Source of the DNA: Microcoleus sp. FACHB-61
Lineage (GTDB): Bacteria; Cyanobacteriota; Cyanobacteriia; Cyanobacteriales; Microcoleaceae
NCBI GenBank assembly: GCA_014695295.1
Contig: JACJNY010000035.1
Location: 1 to 64,000, forward strand
Reading direction: 5' to 3'
DNA length: 64,000 nt
In this document: in pieces, positions 54,560 through 63,234 of the stretch
How positions within the stretch are numbered: position 1 is the first letter of the stretch
How the letters are laid out: every line of letters begins with the position of its first letter
The notes under the pieces: generated by a model
The model's input: the letters and a program-made list of their open reading frames with translations, nothing else
Database searches by the model: none
Told to the model about the DNA's origin: nothing
Program-made: the position numbers and the translations under genes

Positions 54560-56947
54560 ATGTCAGAAAAACAACCAAACGAGCCAATAGACATCTCCCA
54601 TAATTATTGTGGGGTAGGCATCCTGCCTGCCCTTAACAGGCTTGTTAGGAGATGTCTAATGAGTTTTAGTCGCTTTGCCGACGCGTACAGGCATATTGAC
54701 AGTTTTTCAGAAGAGGCAAGGCACACAGTGAAAGTGTTGTTAAAAAAGGCTGGCACGGATGACGCTGAAGCAGCAGAGCGGATACTTTCAAGCATGACAA
54801 GACTGGATCTCAGCGACACTCTAATTACCGACATCAGCTCCCTCGGCTCGCTCACCAATCTGACAACACTGCATCTCAACAACAATCGAATTACCGACAT
54901 CAGCTCCCTCGGCTCGCTCACCAATCTGACAACACTGCATCTCAACAACAATCGAATTATCGACTTCAGATTCCTCGGCTCGCTCACCAATCTGACAACA
55001 CTGCATCTCAACAACAATCAAATTACCGATATCAGCTCTCTCGGCTCGCTCACCAATCTGACAACACTGCATCTCAACAACAATCAAATTAACGACATCA
55101 GCTCTCTCGGCTCGCTCACCAATCTGACAGAACTAAATCTCAGCGACAATCGAATTAGCGACATCAGCTTCCTCGGCTCGCTCACCAATCTGACAACACT
55201 GAATCTCAGAAGCAATCGAATTACCGATATCAGCTTCCTCGACTCGCTCACCAATCTGACAGAACTAAATCTCAGCTACAATCAAATTACCGACTTCAGC
55301 GCCTTCCGATCGCTCACCAATCTGACAACACTGAGTCTCGAAAAAAATCAAATTACCGACATCAGTTTCCCCGGCTCGCTCACCAATCTGACAACACTCG
55401 ATCTCAGGCTTAATCAAATTACCGACATTAGATTCCTGGGCTCGCTCACCAATCTGACAACACTGTATCTCTACCACAATCAAATTACCGACATCAGATT
55501 CCTGGGCTCGCTCACCAATCTGACAACACTGTATCTCTACTACAATCAAATTACCGACATCAGCTCCCTCGGCTCGCTCACCAATCTGACAGCACTGTAT
55601 CTGGAGAACAATCAAATTACAGATATCAGCGCGTTGCTATCTCTCACTAATCTGACAAGACTGTATCTCAAAAACAATCAAATTACCGACATCAGCTCCC
55701 TTGGTTCCCTCACCAATCTGACAGAGATAGATCTCAACAACAATCAAATTACCGACATCAGCTCCCTCGGCTCGCTCATCAATTTGACCAGACTGAATCT
55801 CAGAAGCAATCAAATTACCGACATCAGCGCGTTACGATCGCTCACCAATCTGACAGACATCGATTTCGACTACTATAAAATTGCCCCTCTCAGCGTGGTA
55901 GGTGAACTCGCACAGAAACGTCGGACTCTCTCGACTAGGCCAATTGATGCTGAAAAAGCCACAGAAGCAGCCAAAATTGCCTATGCAACTATTGGCCTAG
56001 AAGAACCAGAAGTGATTATTTGCAGCAGTCCCCGCGACGCTTATCTCCAAATCTTAAACTTGCTCGAACACGACCATTCAGAAAACTGCTCAAACGAATG
56101 GATCTGGAATCGACCGGGGCAAAAGCTAGAGGGGAAATGGATGTCTCGATCGATTGTGGGAGAATTTGCCAAACCGGCGGTGTGGGAGTGTGAACTCGAT
56201 CGCATGACGATCGAGTTTGAAGCCGACAGCATACTGAGTTCGCTAATGTACCAATGGGTTGACGAATATGAGCGCTCTGAACGGACGAGGCGTAGTGTTT
56301 TTAGCGATCATTTTTTATCTCGGAAATACTATGAAACCCCCACTAATTTGTTTAAAGAAATCTATTTAACTGAATTCTATATCTCTTCATTAGGCGTCAA
56401 TCTTTCCCAAAAGGCTCAAGAAATACTTCGCTGCCAAAAGCAGCTTTTCGAGCATTGCGGTTTTATATTTCCCTTTGAAAAGTTTTGCGCGGTGTGCGAT
56501 CGCCCCCGCCACCTGCGCTTTGACAGTCAAAACCGCTTGCACGCGGAAGGAGAACCTGCGATTGAGTTTGCAGATGGATGGAATTTTTACTATTATCACG
56601 GCGTCAGATTGCCTGAAGAATACGGCAAAGTCCACCCAAATAGATGGCAATCCCAATGGCTTTTAGCAGAAGATAACGCCGAACTTCGGCGAGTGTTAAT
56701 TCAAGTAATTGGTTACGCTCGCCTTTGTCAAGAATTGTCAGCAAAACAAATAGATAGTTGGCAGGAATATGCACTATTACAAATAGATAATGCCGATGTG
56801 GAGCCGATTTGTTTGTTAAAAATGACTTGTCGGAGTACGGGATTCATTCACACTTTGAGAGTGCCGCCTAACCTGAGATCGGCTAGGAAGGCAATTCGCT
56901 GGGTAAATTGGGATATCGATCCAGAGGAATTTTCCGTGCAGACTTGA
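54560..56947 (+). CDS. Leucine-rich repeat protein with C-terminal DUF6745-like domain
   Basis: This 795-residue protein has an N-terminal helical part, then about 17 LRRs of 22 residues (about 80-445; consensus LTNLTTLxLxxNxITDISSLGS, the SDS22/internalin type), and a C-terminal domain (about 450-795) with RPIDAEKATEAAKIAYATIG and YLQILNLLEHDHSE. That domain looks like DUF6745, seen with LRR or pentapeptide repeats in cyanobacteria. Residues 11-33 are encoded by a MITE inserted in frame (54590-54658). Start ATG at 54560 follows TAGGAG; an inner ATG at 54659 follows GGAG supplied by the element. A cytoplasmic protein-binding role is likely. Confidence 0.8.
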   Translation: MSEKQPNEPIDISHNYCGVGILPALNRLVRRCLMSFSRFADAYRHIDSFSEEARHTVKVLLKKAGTDDAEAAERILSSMTRLDLSDTLITDISSLGSLTNLTTLHLNNNRITDISSLGSLTNLTTLHLNNNRIIDFRFLGSLTNLTTLHLNNNQITDISSLGSLTNLTTLHLNNNQINDISSLGSLTNLTELNLSDNRISDISFLGSLTNLTTLNLRSNRITDISFLDSLTNLTELNLSYNQITDFSAFRSLTNLTTLSLEKNQITDISFPGSLTNLTTLDLRLNQITDIRFLGSLTNLTTLYLYHNQITDIRFLGSLTNLTTLYLYYNQITDISSLGSLTNLTALYLENNQITDISALLSLTNLTRLYLKNNQITDISSLGSLTNLTEIDLNNNQITDISSLGSLINLTRLNLRSNQITDISALRSLTNLTDIDFDYYKIAPLSVVGELAQKRRTLSTRPIDAEKATEAAKIAYATIGLEEPEVIICSSPRDAYLQILNLLEHDHSENCSNEWIWNRPGQKLEGKWMSRSIVGEFAKPAVWECELDRMTIEFEADSILSSLMYQWVDEYERSERTRRSVFSDHFLSRKYYETPTNLFKEIYLTEFYISSLGVNLSQKAQEILRCQKQLFEHCGFIFPFEKFCAVCDRPRHLRFDSQNRLHAEGEPAIEFADGWNFYYYHGVRLPEEYGKVHPNRWQSQWLLAEDNAELRRVLIQVIGYARLCQELSAKQIDSWQEYALLQIDNADVEPICLLKMTCRSTGFIHTLRVPPNLRSARKAIRWVNWDIDPEEFSVQT
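54588..54658. mobile_element. MITE in the LRR gene, TA target duplication
   Basis: GACATCTCC at 54590-54598 and GGAGATGTC at 54648-54656 are inverted ends, flanked by TA at 54588-54589 and 54657-54658. The 69-bp insertion (element plus one TA) contains the palindrome GGTAGGCATCCTGCCTGCCC. TA duplication is typical of IS630/Tc1-mariner elements. It keeps the reading frame (23 codons without stop). Confidence 0.7.
54805..55865 (+). repeat. 66-bp DNA repeat array coding LRRs
   Basis: The LRR region shows 66-bp periodicity with CTCACCAATCTGACA and AATTACCGACATCAG recurring nearly unchanged in about 16 units. Low divergence at silent sites suggests recent expansion or conversion. Confidence 0.85.
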
Positions 56948-57128
56948 TATATAGCTTTTCTCAGGTAAATTAGATGCTCGTGGGCATCGGGCATAGCAGA
57001 TATAAAAACGTTTGAATTTTTAATTTTAGAACGGGGCTGACAATTCATTGAAGAACGGGCTAGGCTAGTTGTAGACTTCTATTTCCCTGCCAGGAATGCA
57101 CAGATAAAACTTCATTCACCCTCCAAAC

Positions 57129-58082
57129 ATGGCAAAACAACTAGCAATAGAAACTCGCGGGCTGACGAAACAATTCGATCGCCATATAGCAGTCAATGAC
57201 ATCGATTTGCAAGTAGCAGCAGGCGAAGTATGCGGACTCATAGGCCCCAACGGTGCCGGCAAAACTACCTTGCTGCGGATGTTGGCGGCGGCTGAGGAAC
57301 CGACTATAGGGGAAATTTACATCAACGGGGATAGGTTATTGCGCGATCGAGCGCACCCAATTCTCAAACAGCGCATCGGCTTTCTTCCCGACGACTTTCC
57401 CCTCTACGACGACTTGACTGTTTGGGATTATTTAGACTATTTTGCCCGACTCTACAACCTCCAGCAACCGCGCCGCCGAGAGCGAATCAACTCCGTGTTA
57501 GAACTCGTGCAACTAACCAACAAGCGAAACAGCTTAATTTCCACCCTCTCCCGGGGGATGAAACAGCGCCTGAGTTTGGGGAGAACTATTATCCACGAAC
57601 CGCTGTTGTTGTTGTTAGACGAACCCGTTTCTGGCTTAGATCCGATCGCCCGAATGCAGTTCCGCGAAATTATCAAAGTTTTGCAAGAAGTCGGCATGAC
57701 CGTAGTCATATCATCTCACGTCCTCAGCGACTTAGCCGAACTTTGTACCTGGGTGGGTATCATGGAACTCGGATATCTGGTGGAAAGCGCACCTTTACAA
57801 GAACTTTACAAACGCCTCAGCCGCCAGCAAATTTTCATGTCGGTTTTAGGAAATAAATTAGAAGCGCTAACATCGGCATTAAAAAACTTTCCTTGGGTGG
57901 AAAATTGGGCAATAATCCCGGAAACTCAACAGGTGTGCGTTGATTTTTCAGGAAGCCCGGAAGATGCCGCAAATTTATTACGCGAACTCGTCGCCGCCAA
58001 CATTCCCCTAACCGAATTCCACTGCACTCAAGAAGACTTAGAAACCATCTTCCTCAAGATGGGACACCAGCAAGCATCCTAA
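57129..58082 (+). CDS. ABC transporter ATPase
   Basis: This 317-residue protein has Walker A LIGPNGAGKTTLLR near residue 37, signature TLSRGMKQRLSLG (SRGMKQ instead of SGGxKQ) and Walker B LLLLDEPVSGLD. The C-terminal tail of about 100 residues is as in ABC-2-type exporters. The permease gene at 58160 starts 77 bases later in the same direction, so they form a pair. The substrate is unknown; export or membrane-linked signalling are both possible. Confidence 0.88.
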   Translation: MAKQLAIETRGLTKQFDRHIAVNDIDLQVAAGEVCGLIGPNGAGKTTLLRMLAAAEEPTIGEIYINGDRLLRDRAHPILKQRIGFLPDDFPLYDDLTVWDYLDYFARLYNLQQPRRRERINSVLELVQLTNKRNSLISTLSRGMKQRLSLGRTIIHEPLLLLLDEPVSGLDPIARMQFREIIKVLQEVGMTVVISSHVLSDLAELCTWVGIMELGYLVESAPLQELYKRLSRQQIFMSVLGNKLEALTSALKNFPWVENWAIIPETQQVCVDFSGSPEDAANLLRELVAANIPLTEFHCTQEDLETIFLKMGHQQAS

Positions 58083-58159
58083 TTTGCTCGTTTCCGGTTT
58101 ACCAGAATAAACAGTGAGTTATAACTGAGTCGTCACCTATTCCTAATCACCAATAACCA

Positions 58160-59830
58160 ATGACACTCCACTTACTAGACAAAATAGGCAACTGGAATCC
58201 CCAGTTATTTCGAGAAATCAAAGGGCGCTTGAATACTGGCAATATGGCGATCGCCTCTGCCCTTTCCCTAGGCGCTCAACTGCTGCTGTTCATGTATTTC
58301 AGCGCCCAGATACCCGTTCCCCCTGCTAATGGCGAGTACACTTATCCCATATATCACAGATTTTGCTTAGACACTGCCGATTCCTCTAAGAGAAAGTGTG
58401 TCCGAGATGCCTTCGGCAACTTTGTCCTTAACTGGCGGGAGTTGTGGCTAGAGATATTCATTTGGCTGAGCATATTGAGCGTGTTAGCTTTATTAATAGC
58501 AGGGACTTATATGCTGGTCAGTGACTTAGACAAGGAGGAACGCCGCGGGACACTCAACTTTATTCGCCTCAGTCCCCAGTCTGCCAAAACAATTTTTCTG
58601 GGCAAAATTCTTGGCGTACCAATTTTACTTTATTTAGCAACAATTCTGGCCGTACCCCTGCACCTGTACGCTGGATTAGCTGCTCAAATACCTCTGAATG
58701 AAATTTTATGTTTCTACATAGCAGTGGCAGCTAGCTGTGCTTTGTTTTACAGCACTGCGATGCTATTTGGATTGACAACCAGTTGGTTGGGAGGATTTCA
58801 ACCTTGGTTGGCTAGCGCTATGGTTTTTGTTGTGTTTGGGATTTCTTGGCTTCCGCTCACGCGAACTGCTTTGGATGTGTTACATTTTTTGTCTCCCCTT
58901 GCTATGCTGAGATATCCGCTTTCTCTAGTTGATAAAACAGATTTCGATTCGTTAGCTGAAAACTTAGACAAGTTGCAATGGTTTTACTTGCCAGTGGGTA
59001 CAAATATTGCGATGGGCATTGCTTTGTCTCTCTTGGTTTGTGGTACAGGAACCTACTGGATGTGGCAGGGATGGCAGCGCCGCTTTCCAAGTCCCAGTGC
59101 TACAGTTTTGAGCAAGCGGCAAAGTTATTTGCTAGTTATCTGCTGTCAGGTAATATTTTTAGGGTTTGCACTCCAATCAAACTCCATAGCAAGCAATAAT
59201 CTCCTCGCCTTAGTGATCTTAAATTTGGTGATGTTCTTAGCTTTAATTGCAGCTTTAACATCTGACAGACAATCATTGTACGATTGGGCCAGGTATCGGA
59301 AACAAATCGTCCCCAGCAATCAGAAGCTGTGGCGGCGCTACCCACTACTGGATTTAATTTGGAGCGATAAAAGTCCGGCTGTAGTTGCGATCGCAATCAA
59401 TTTCCTCAGCTCAGTAATAATTTTAACACCTTGGGCGCTGTTGGAAAAACCTGAGATAAACGCATTTTGGGGTATAATTCTCAGCCTGAATCTTATCCTA
59501 ATTTACGCAGGCATCACCCAACTATTCCTATTTACCAAAACCCGAAATCAGGAAATTTGGGCCATCGGGACAGTCGGCAGCGCTATCTTGTTGCCGCCTC
59601 TGATTTTAGCTATGCTCTGGCCAACCTCAGAAAAAGCTTTTATTCTCTGGTTGTCTTCAACCTTTCTTGGCGTTTTTTTGCCTTCGTCGTCTTTGGCAGC
59701 CGTGTCAGGAAATACGATTTTCCTATCCATACTCAGTCAGTGGACTGTGTTGCTGTTGTTGAACATCAAATTGCGATCGCAACTGAAACTCGCAGGGGAA
59801 TCAGCTTCTAAAGCACTGCTGAAAGCTTGA
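58160..59830 (+). CDS. ABC transporter permease of the ABC-2 type
   Basis: This 556-residue membrane protein has about twelve hydrophobic segments. The region LVSDLDKEERRGTLNFIRLSPQSAKTIFLGKILGVP (about 120-155), before TM3, resembles the coupling loop of ABC-2 permeases (KERGTL..L.L.P.S). It is longer than the 250-300 residues of a typical half-permease, consistent with a fused or double-length form. It is encoded next to its ATPase at 57129. Start ATG at 58160. Confidence 0.8.
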   Translation: MTLHLLDKIGNWNPQLFREIKGRLNTGNMAIASALSLGAQLLLFMYFSAQIPVPPANGEYTYPIYHRFCLDTADSSKRKCVRDAFGNFVLNWRELWLEIFIWLSILSVLALLIAGTYMLVSDLDKEERRGTLNFIRLSPQSAKTIFLGKILGVPILLYLATILAVPLHLYAGLAAQIPLNEILCFYIAVAASCALFYSTAMLFGLTTSWLGGFQPWLASAMVFVVFGISWLPLTRTALDVLHFLSPLAMLRYPLSLVDKTDFDSLAENLDKLQWFYLPVGTNIAMGIALSLLVCGTGTYWMWQGWQRRFPSPSATVLSKRQSYLLVICCQVIFLGFALQSNSIASNNLLALVILNLVMFLALIAALTSDRQSLYDWARYRKQIVPSNQKLWRRYPLLDLIWSDKSPAVVAIAINFLSSVIILTPWALLEKPEINAFWGIILSLNLILIYAGITQLFLFTKTRNQEIWAIGTVGSAILLPPLILAMLWPTSEKAFILWLSSTFLGVFLPSSSLAAVSGNTIFLSILSQWTVLLLLNIKLRSQLKLAGESASKALLKA

Positions 59831-60404
59831 AAAAGCAGCGGAAGGGATCAAACGTGAAACTCCGATTCAGGCAGGGATTTAAACCCCTGCCTGAAAGCTT
59901 AAGTCGTCTGAAAACGACTGTTTAACTAACTTATTATACTAATTCCGCATTTATAATCCACTTTATATTGATCGATGGTGGTCGTCCCTACACACACAAA
60001 GCCCACCTTCGGAGGCTTGAAGATTAAAGTTGAAAAAAATTTCTGACTGTACAGATCCAAAATTATAGAGTCAGCGTATATTACTAATGAACGCAGTAAA
60101 CAATTTCATAGGTTCGCACCGCTAAAAATTTCAGCTTGCCTGTTTGCAGTTGAGCTGCGATCGCCCTTGGCTACACACCCAACTATAAAATACGGCTAAG
60201 TGATCTGTATTTAGGAGTGGGTTTATTGGAATTGAGGGGCTGGTTTATGTATCATTCGATCGGGCTGTAATACTTTGATTACAACCCACCCCTACAGCCG
60301 AAAATAAGAAAAACTATCCTAAAAGTGCGAGTTTGTGATATTTTGACTGAGAATACCACCGCCGTTAGGCAACAGAAGTATCAAATTTAGAGGCTGATTA
60401 GAGA
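59831..60404. other. Intergenic region with hairpins
   Basis: TTCAGGCAGGG (59866-59876) and CCCTGCCTGAA (59885-59895) make an 11-bp stem 35 bases after the permease stop, and a second smaller stem (AGTCGT...ACGACT) follows at 59903. They may end the ABC transcript. The rest, to 60404, shows nothing supported. Confidence 0.55.
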
Positions 60405-62567
60405 ATGGCAGATATTAGAGGCACCGCCCAAGCAGACTTGCTAGCAGGAACTCCAGAAAATGACCTAATTTTTGGTTTAATGGGGAATGACACCATTGCG
60501 GCAAACTCGGGTAATGACAGCATTTATGGAGGAAAACAAAGCGATTTAATTGAGGGCAATTTAGGTCAAGATTCGCTTTTTGGAGATTTAGAGAACGACA
60601 CTATTAACGGCGGAGACGGTAACGATTTTTTAGTGGGCGGAAAAGGCAGCGATTCCATATCTGGAAACTCGGGGAATGATGTTTTGTCGGGCGATCGAGA
60701 TACTGATGTCCTGATAGGCGGAGACGGGGCCGACGTATTTGTTTTGAGGCGCTATGCTGAGGCAGATCCTGGTCGTACCAGCGGCGGTGCTAATTTCGCA
60801 AATGCTGACGCGATCGCCGATTTTACAGCCGGTACAGATTTAATCGGTTTGGCGGGAGGTCTTAGTTTTAGCGACTTGAATATTCAGGAAGCTGGAAACG
60901 ATACTGTTATTCAAGACCGAGTGACTGGAGAATTTCTCGCTACTCTCAGAGGGGTGAGACAAAGTTCGATTAACCAGGCAAGTTTCACTAATAATATTGG
61001 CAGCGTTGTTCCCAATCCCCCGCCTCCAGCGCTGACAACGGCTTATGCTTTAACTCCTGCTAATCGGATTGTCGGTTTTAGTCTTTCCAATCCGAGAAGT
61101 GTAATCTCTGATTTGCCCGTGACTGGATTGCAGCAGGGAGAAAGTTTGCTGGGAATTGATTATCGACCGGCTAACGGTATGCTTTACGGTGTGGGTTCTA
61201 GCAATCGCTTGTATACTGTCAATCCGATGACTGGGGAAGCAAGTCCAGTCGGTAACGGGCAGTTTGCTGTTCCCCTAACTCCGGGGGCTGCAGGTTTTGA
61301 TTTCAATCCGACAGTCGATCGAATTCGGTTTGTCAATGAAGGCGATCAAAACGCCCGCCTCAACCCGGATAACGGGGCAATTGTCGATTCTGACACGCTG
61401 GCGGGGGGAATTCAACTTGACGGGAATTTGGCTTACCGGGCGGGCGATCGCAATTTTGGGTCAAATCCAGCGGCTGCTGGGGCTGCGTATGTGAATAACT
61501 TTGCAGGGGGAACTTCCACAACGCTGTTTGTAATTGACAGCGATTTGGATGTTTTGGTGCGACAAGATCCGCCGAATAATGGAGTGTTGAATACGATCGG
61601 ATCTTTGGGAGTTGATGCTACTAGCATTCTCGGCTTTGATGTCAGGAGTATTGGCGGCCGCGAGGTGGCAGTGGCGGCGCTGGAAGTTGGGGGCGTTTCC
61701 GGCTTGTACAATATCAATTTAAGTAGCGGTCAAGCTTCCTTTGTCGGTCAAATTGCCGACGGGAGACAGATTAACGGTTTGGCTTTGCCTTTGCCTACAG
61801 CTTACGCCTTAACTGTCAGAAATGGCGCTGAAACAATTGTCGGTTTTAACGAGGCGGCGCCGCGGGCTATTCTCAGTGACGCAGCAGTTACCGGGTTGCA
61901 GCCGGGAGAAAGTTTGCTGGGAATTGATTTTCGCCCCGCTAACGGTGTGTTATACGGTGTGGGTTCTAGCAATCGCTTGTACGCGATCAATCCCGTTACT
62001 GGGCAAGCAAGTCCAGTCGGTAGCGGACAGTTTGCTGTTCCCCTAACTCCGGGGGCTGCGGGTTTTGATTTCAATCCGACGGTCGATCGAATTCGGTTTG
62101 TCAATCAAGCCGGTCAAAACGCCCGCCTCAACCCGGATACGGGGGCAATTGTCGATTTTGACACGCTGACGGGGGGAGTTCAACTCGACGGGAATTTGGC
62201 TTACCGGGCGGGCGATCCCAATTTTGGCAATCCGGGCGCCGCTGCTGCTGCTGCGTATGTGAATAACTTTGCGGGGGCAACTTCCACAACACTATTTGCA
62301 ATTGACACCAATTTAGACATTTTGGTGCGGCAAGATCCGCCGAATAATGGGGTGTTGAATACGATCGGGTCTTTGGGAATTGATGCTGGTACCGTTCTCG
62401 GCTTTGATGTCAGGAGTGTTGGCGGTAACGAGACGGCTTTGGCTGCGATCGAGGTTGGCGGAGTTTCAAGCCTGTACAATATCAATTTGACGACCGGTCA
62501 AGCTTCGATTGTCGGTCAAATTGGCGACGGGCGAGGGATTAAAGGCTTAGCACTGACTTTGATTTAA
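60405..62567 (+). CDS. RTX protein with two DUF4394 domains
   Basis: This 720-residue protein begins with RTX nonapeptides (about 1-105; IYGGKQSDLIEGNLGQDSL, IGGDGADVF), a linker domain (about 110-195), then two DUF4394 domains (about 205-460 and 465-720). Each domain reads as YALT..N.IVGF, GESLLGIDYRPANGMLYGVGSS, VDRIRFVNEGDQNARLNPD and GLYNINLSSGQASFVG; DUF4394 is predicted to be a beta-propeller-like domain. There is no Sec signal, so type I export is likely. The two domains are about 80 percent identical by eye. Start ATG at 60405. Confidence 0.82.
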   Translation: MADIRGTAQADLLAGTPENDLIFGLMGNDTIAANSGNDSIYGGKQSDLIEGNLGQDSLFGDLENDTINGGDGNDFLVGGKGSDSISGNSGNDVLSGDRDTDVLIGGDGADVFVLRRYAEADPGRTSGGANFANADAIADFTAGTDLIGLAGGLSFSDLNIQEAGNDTVIQDRVTGEFLATLRGVRQSSINQASFTNNIGSVVPNPPPPALTTAYALTPANRIVGFSLSNPRSVISDLPVTGLQQGESLLGIDYRPANGMLYGVGSSNRLYTVNPMTGEASPVGNGQFAVPLTPGAAGFDFNPTVDRIRFVNEGDQNARLNPDNGAIVDSDTLAGGIQLDGNLAYRAGDRNFGSNPAAAGAAYVNNFAGGTSTTLFVIDSDLDVLVRQDPPNNGVLNTIGSLGVDATSILGFDVRSIGGREVAVAALEVGGVSGLYNINLSSGQASFVGQIADGRQINGLALPLPTAYALTVRNGAETIVGFNEAAPRAILSDAAVTGLQPGESLLGIDFRPANGVLYGVGSSNRLYAINPVTGQASPVGSGQFAVPLTPGAAGFDFNPTVDRIRFVNQAGQNARLNPDTGAIVDFDTLTGGVQLDGNLAYRAGDPNFGNPGAAAAAAYVNNFAGATSTTLFAIDTNLDILVRQDPPNNGVLNTIGSLGIDAGTVLGFDVRSVGGNETALAAIEVGGVSSLYNINLTTGQASIVGQIGDGRGIKGLALTLI
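61025..62567 (+). repeat. Direct duplication of the DUF4394 coding segment
   Basis: About 765 bases (61025-61795) recur at 61796-62567 in the same frame. Long blocks are identical at DNA level, for example around 61300 and 62080 (TTTGATTTCAATCCGACAGT, GATCGAATTCGGTTTGTCAA). The copies diverge mainly by substitutions. Confidence 0.8.
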
Positions 62568-62741
62568 CTGCTAGATTCCCAGCGATTTTAGATTTATTTT
62601 AGGCATCAATTATCTAGTTTTTAGGTGGAAATTTGAAAACAACTCAACTTTTCTACAATCTGAAATTGTCAGTCTAAAATCGTTTGGGCGATTCCCAATT
62701 CCCAATTTGAGGTAACATATTATTTTGACAACCAAGATAAG

Positions 62742-63029
62742 ATGTTATCTCAAGTTTTTTACTTGCTACGTTCCCGCAGTGACGGCAAATATCTGTCCGC
62801 GAATCCCAATCCAGATGCGGCAGTGAGTTACCTGCTGATGTTTCGCGAAGATTATGACGCTTTGAGCTATCTCAACGCCCACGCTGCTGATGTTGCCGAT
62901 CGATTCGGAGTAGAATCGATTTCCGGTTCTCAGGTAAAAAAGCTACTCGAACGTTGGGGCTTTAACGGTGTGGGGGTTGTTCAAGACCCGCTGTTACCCA
63001 ATATTGAGTTTTTATTGACAAAGGATTGA
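62742..63029 (+). CDS. Conserved cyanobacterial small protein
   Basis: This 95-residue protein reads MLSQVFYLLRSRSDGKYLSA, then MFREDYDALSYLNAHAADVA and WGFNGVGVVQDPLLPNIEFL. I recognise no named family, but the compact fold and cyanobacterial style suggest a conserved hypothetical protein. It stands alone upstream of nrdJ and is not co-directed with a clear partner. Confidence 0.6.
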   Translation: MLSQVFYLLRSRSDGKYLSANPNPDAAVSYLLMFREDYDALSYLNAHAADVADRFGVESISGSQVKKLLERWGFNGVGVVQDPLLPNIEFLLTKD

Positions 63030-63234
63030 CAATTGACAAGATTTGCGCTTCACCCGGTTTCTGGAAGAAATCGGGTTTTTTGGTCAAGTTTTGAGGCTCT
63101 CGCCCGATCGAGCTTGTAGAGTTCTATGCCCCATATTTAGTGCAAATTGTCAAATTTTTCCAGCTTTCACCCTAAATCTGAATCCTGTTGTATATTCGTA
63201 GTTTGATATATTCCGACACGTCAGTACACAACCT

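Noticed and set aside
54821-55615. Minus-strand repeated frames opposite the LRR gene
   Set aside because: They arise from the 66-bp periodicity of the LRR gene on the other strand and contain no independent domain.
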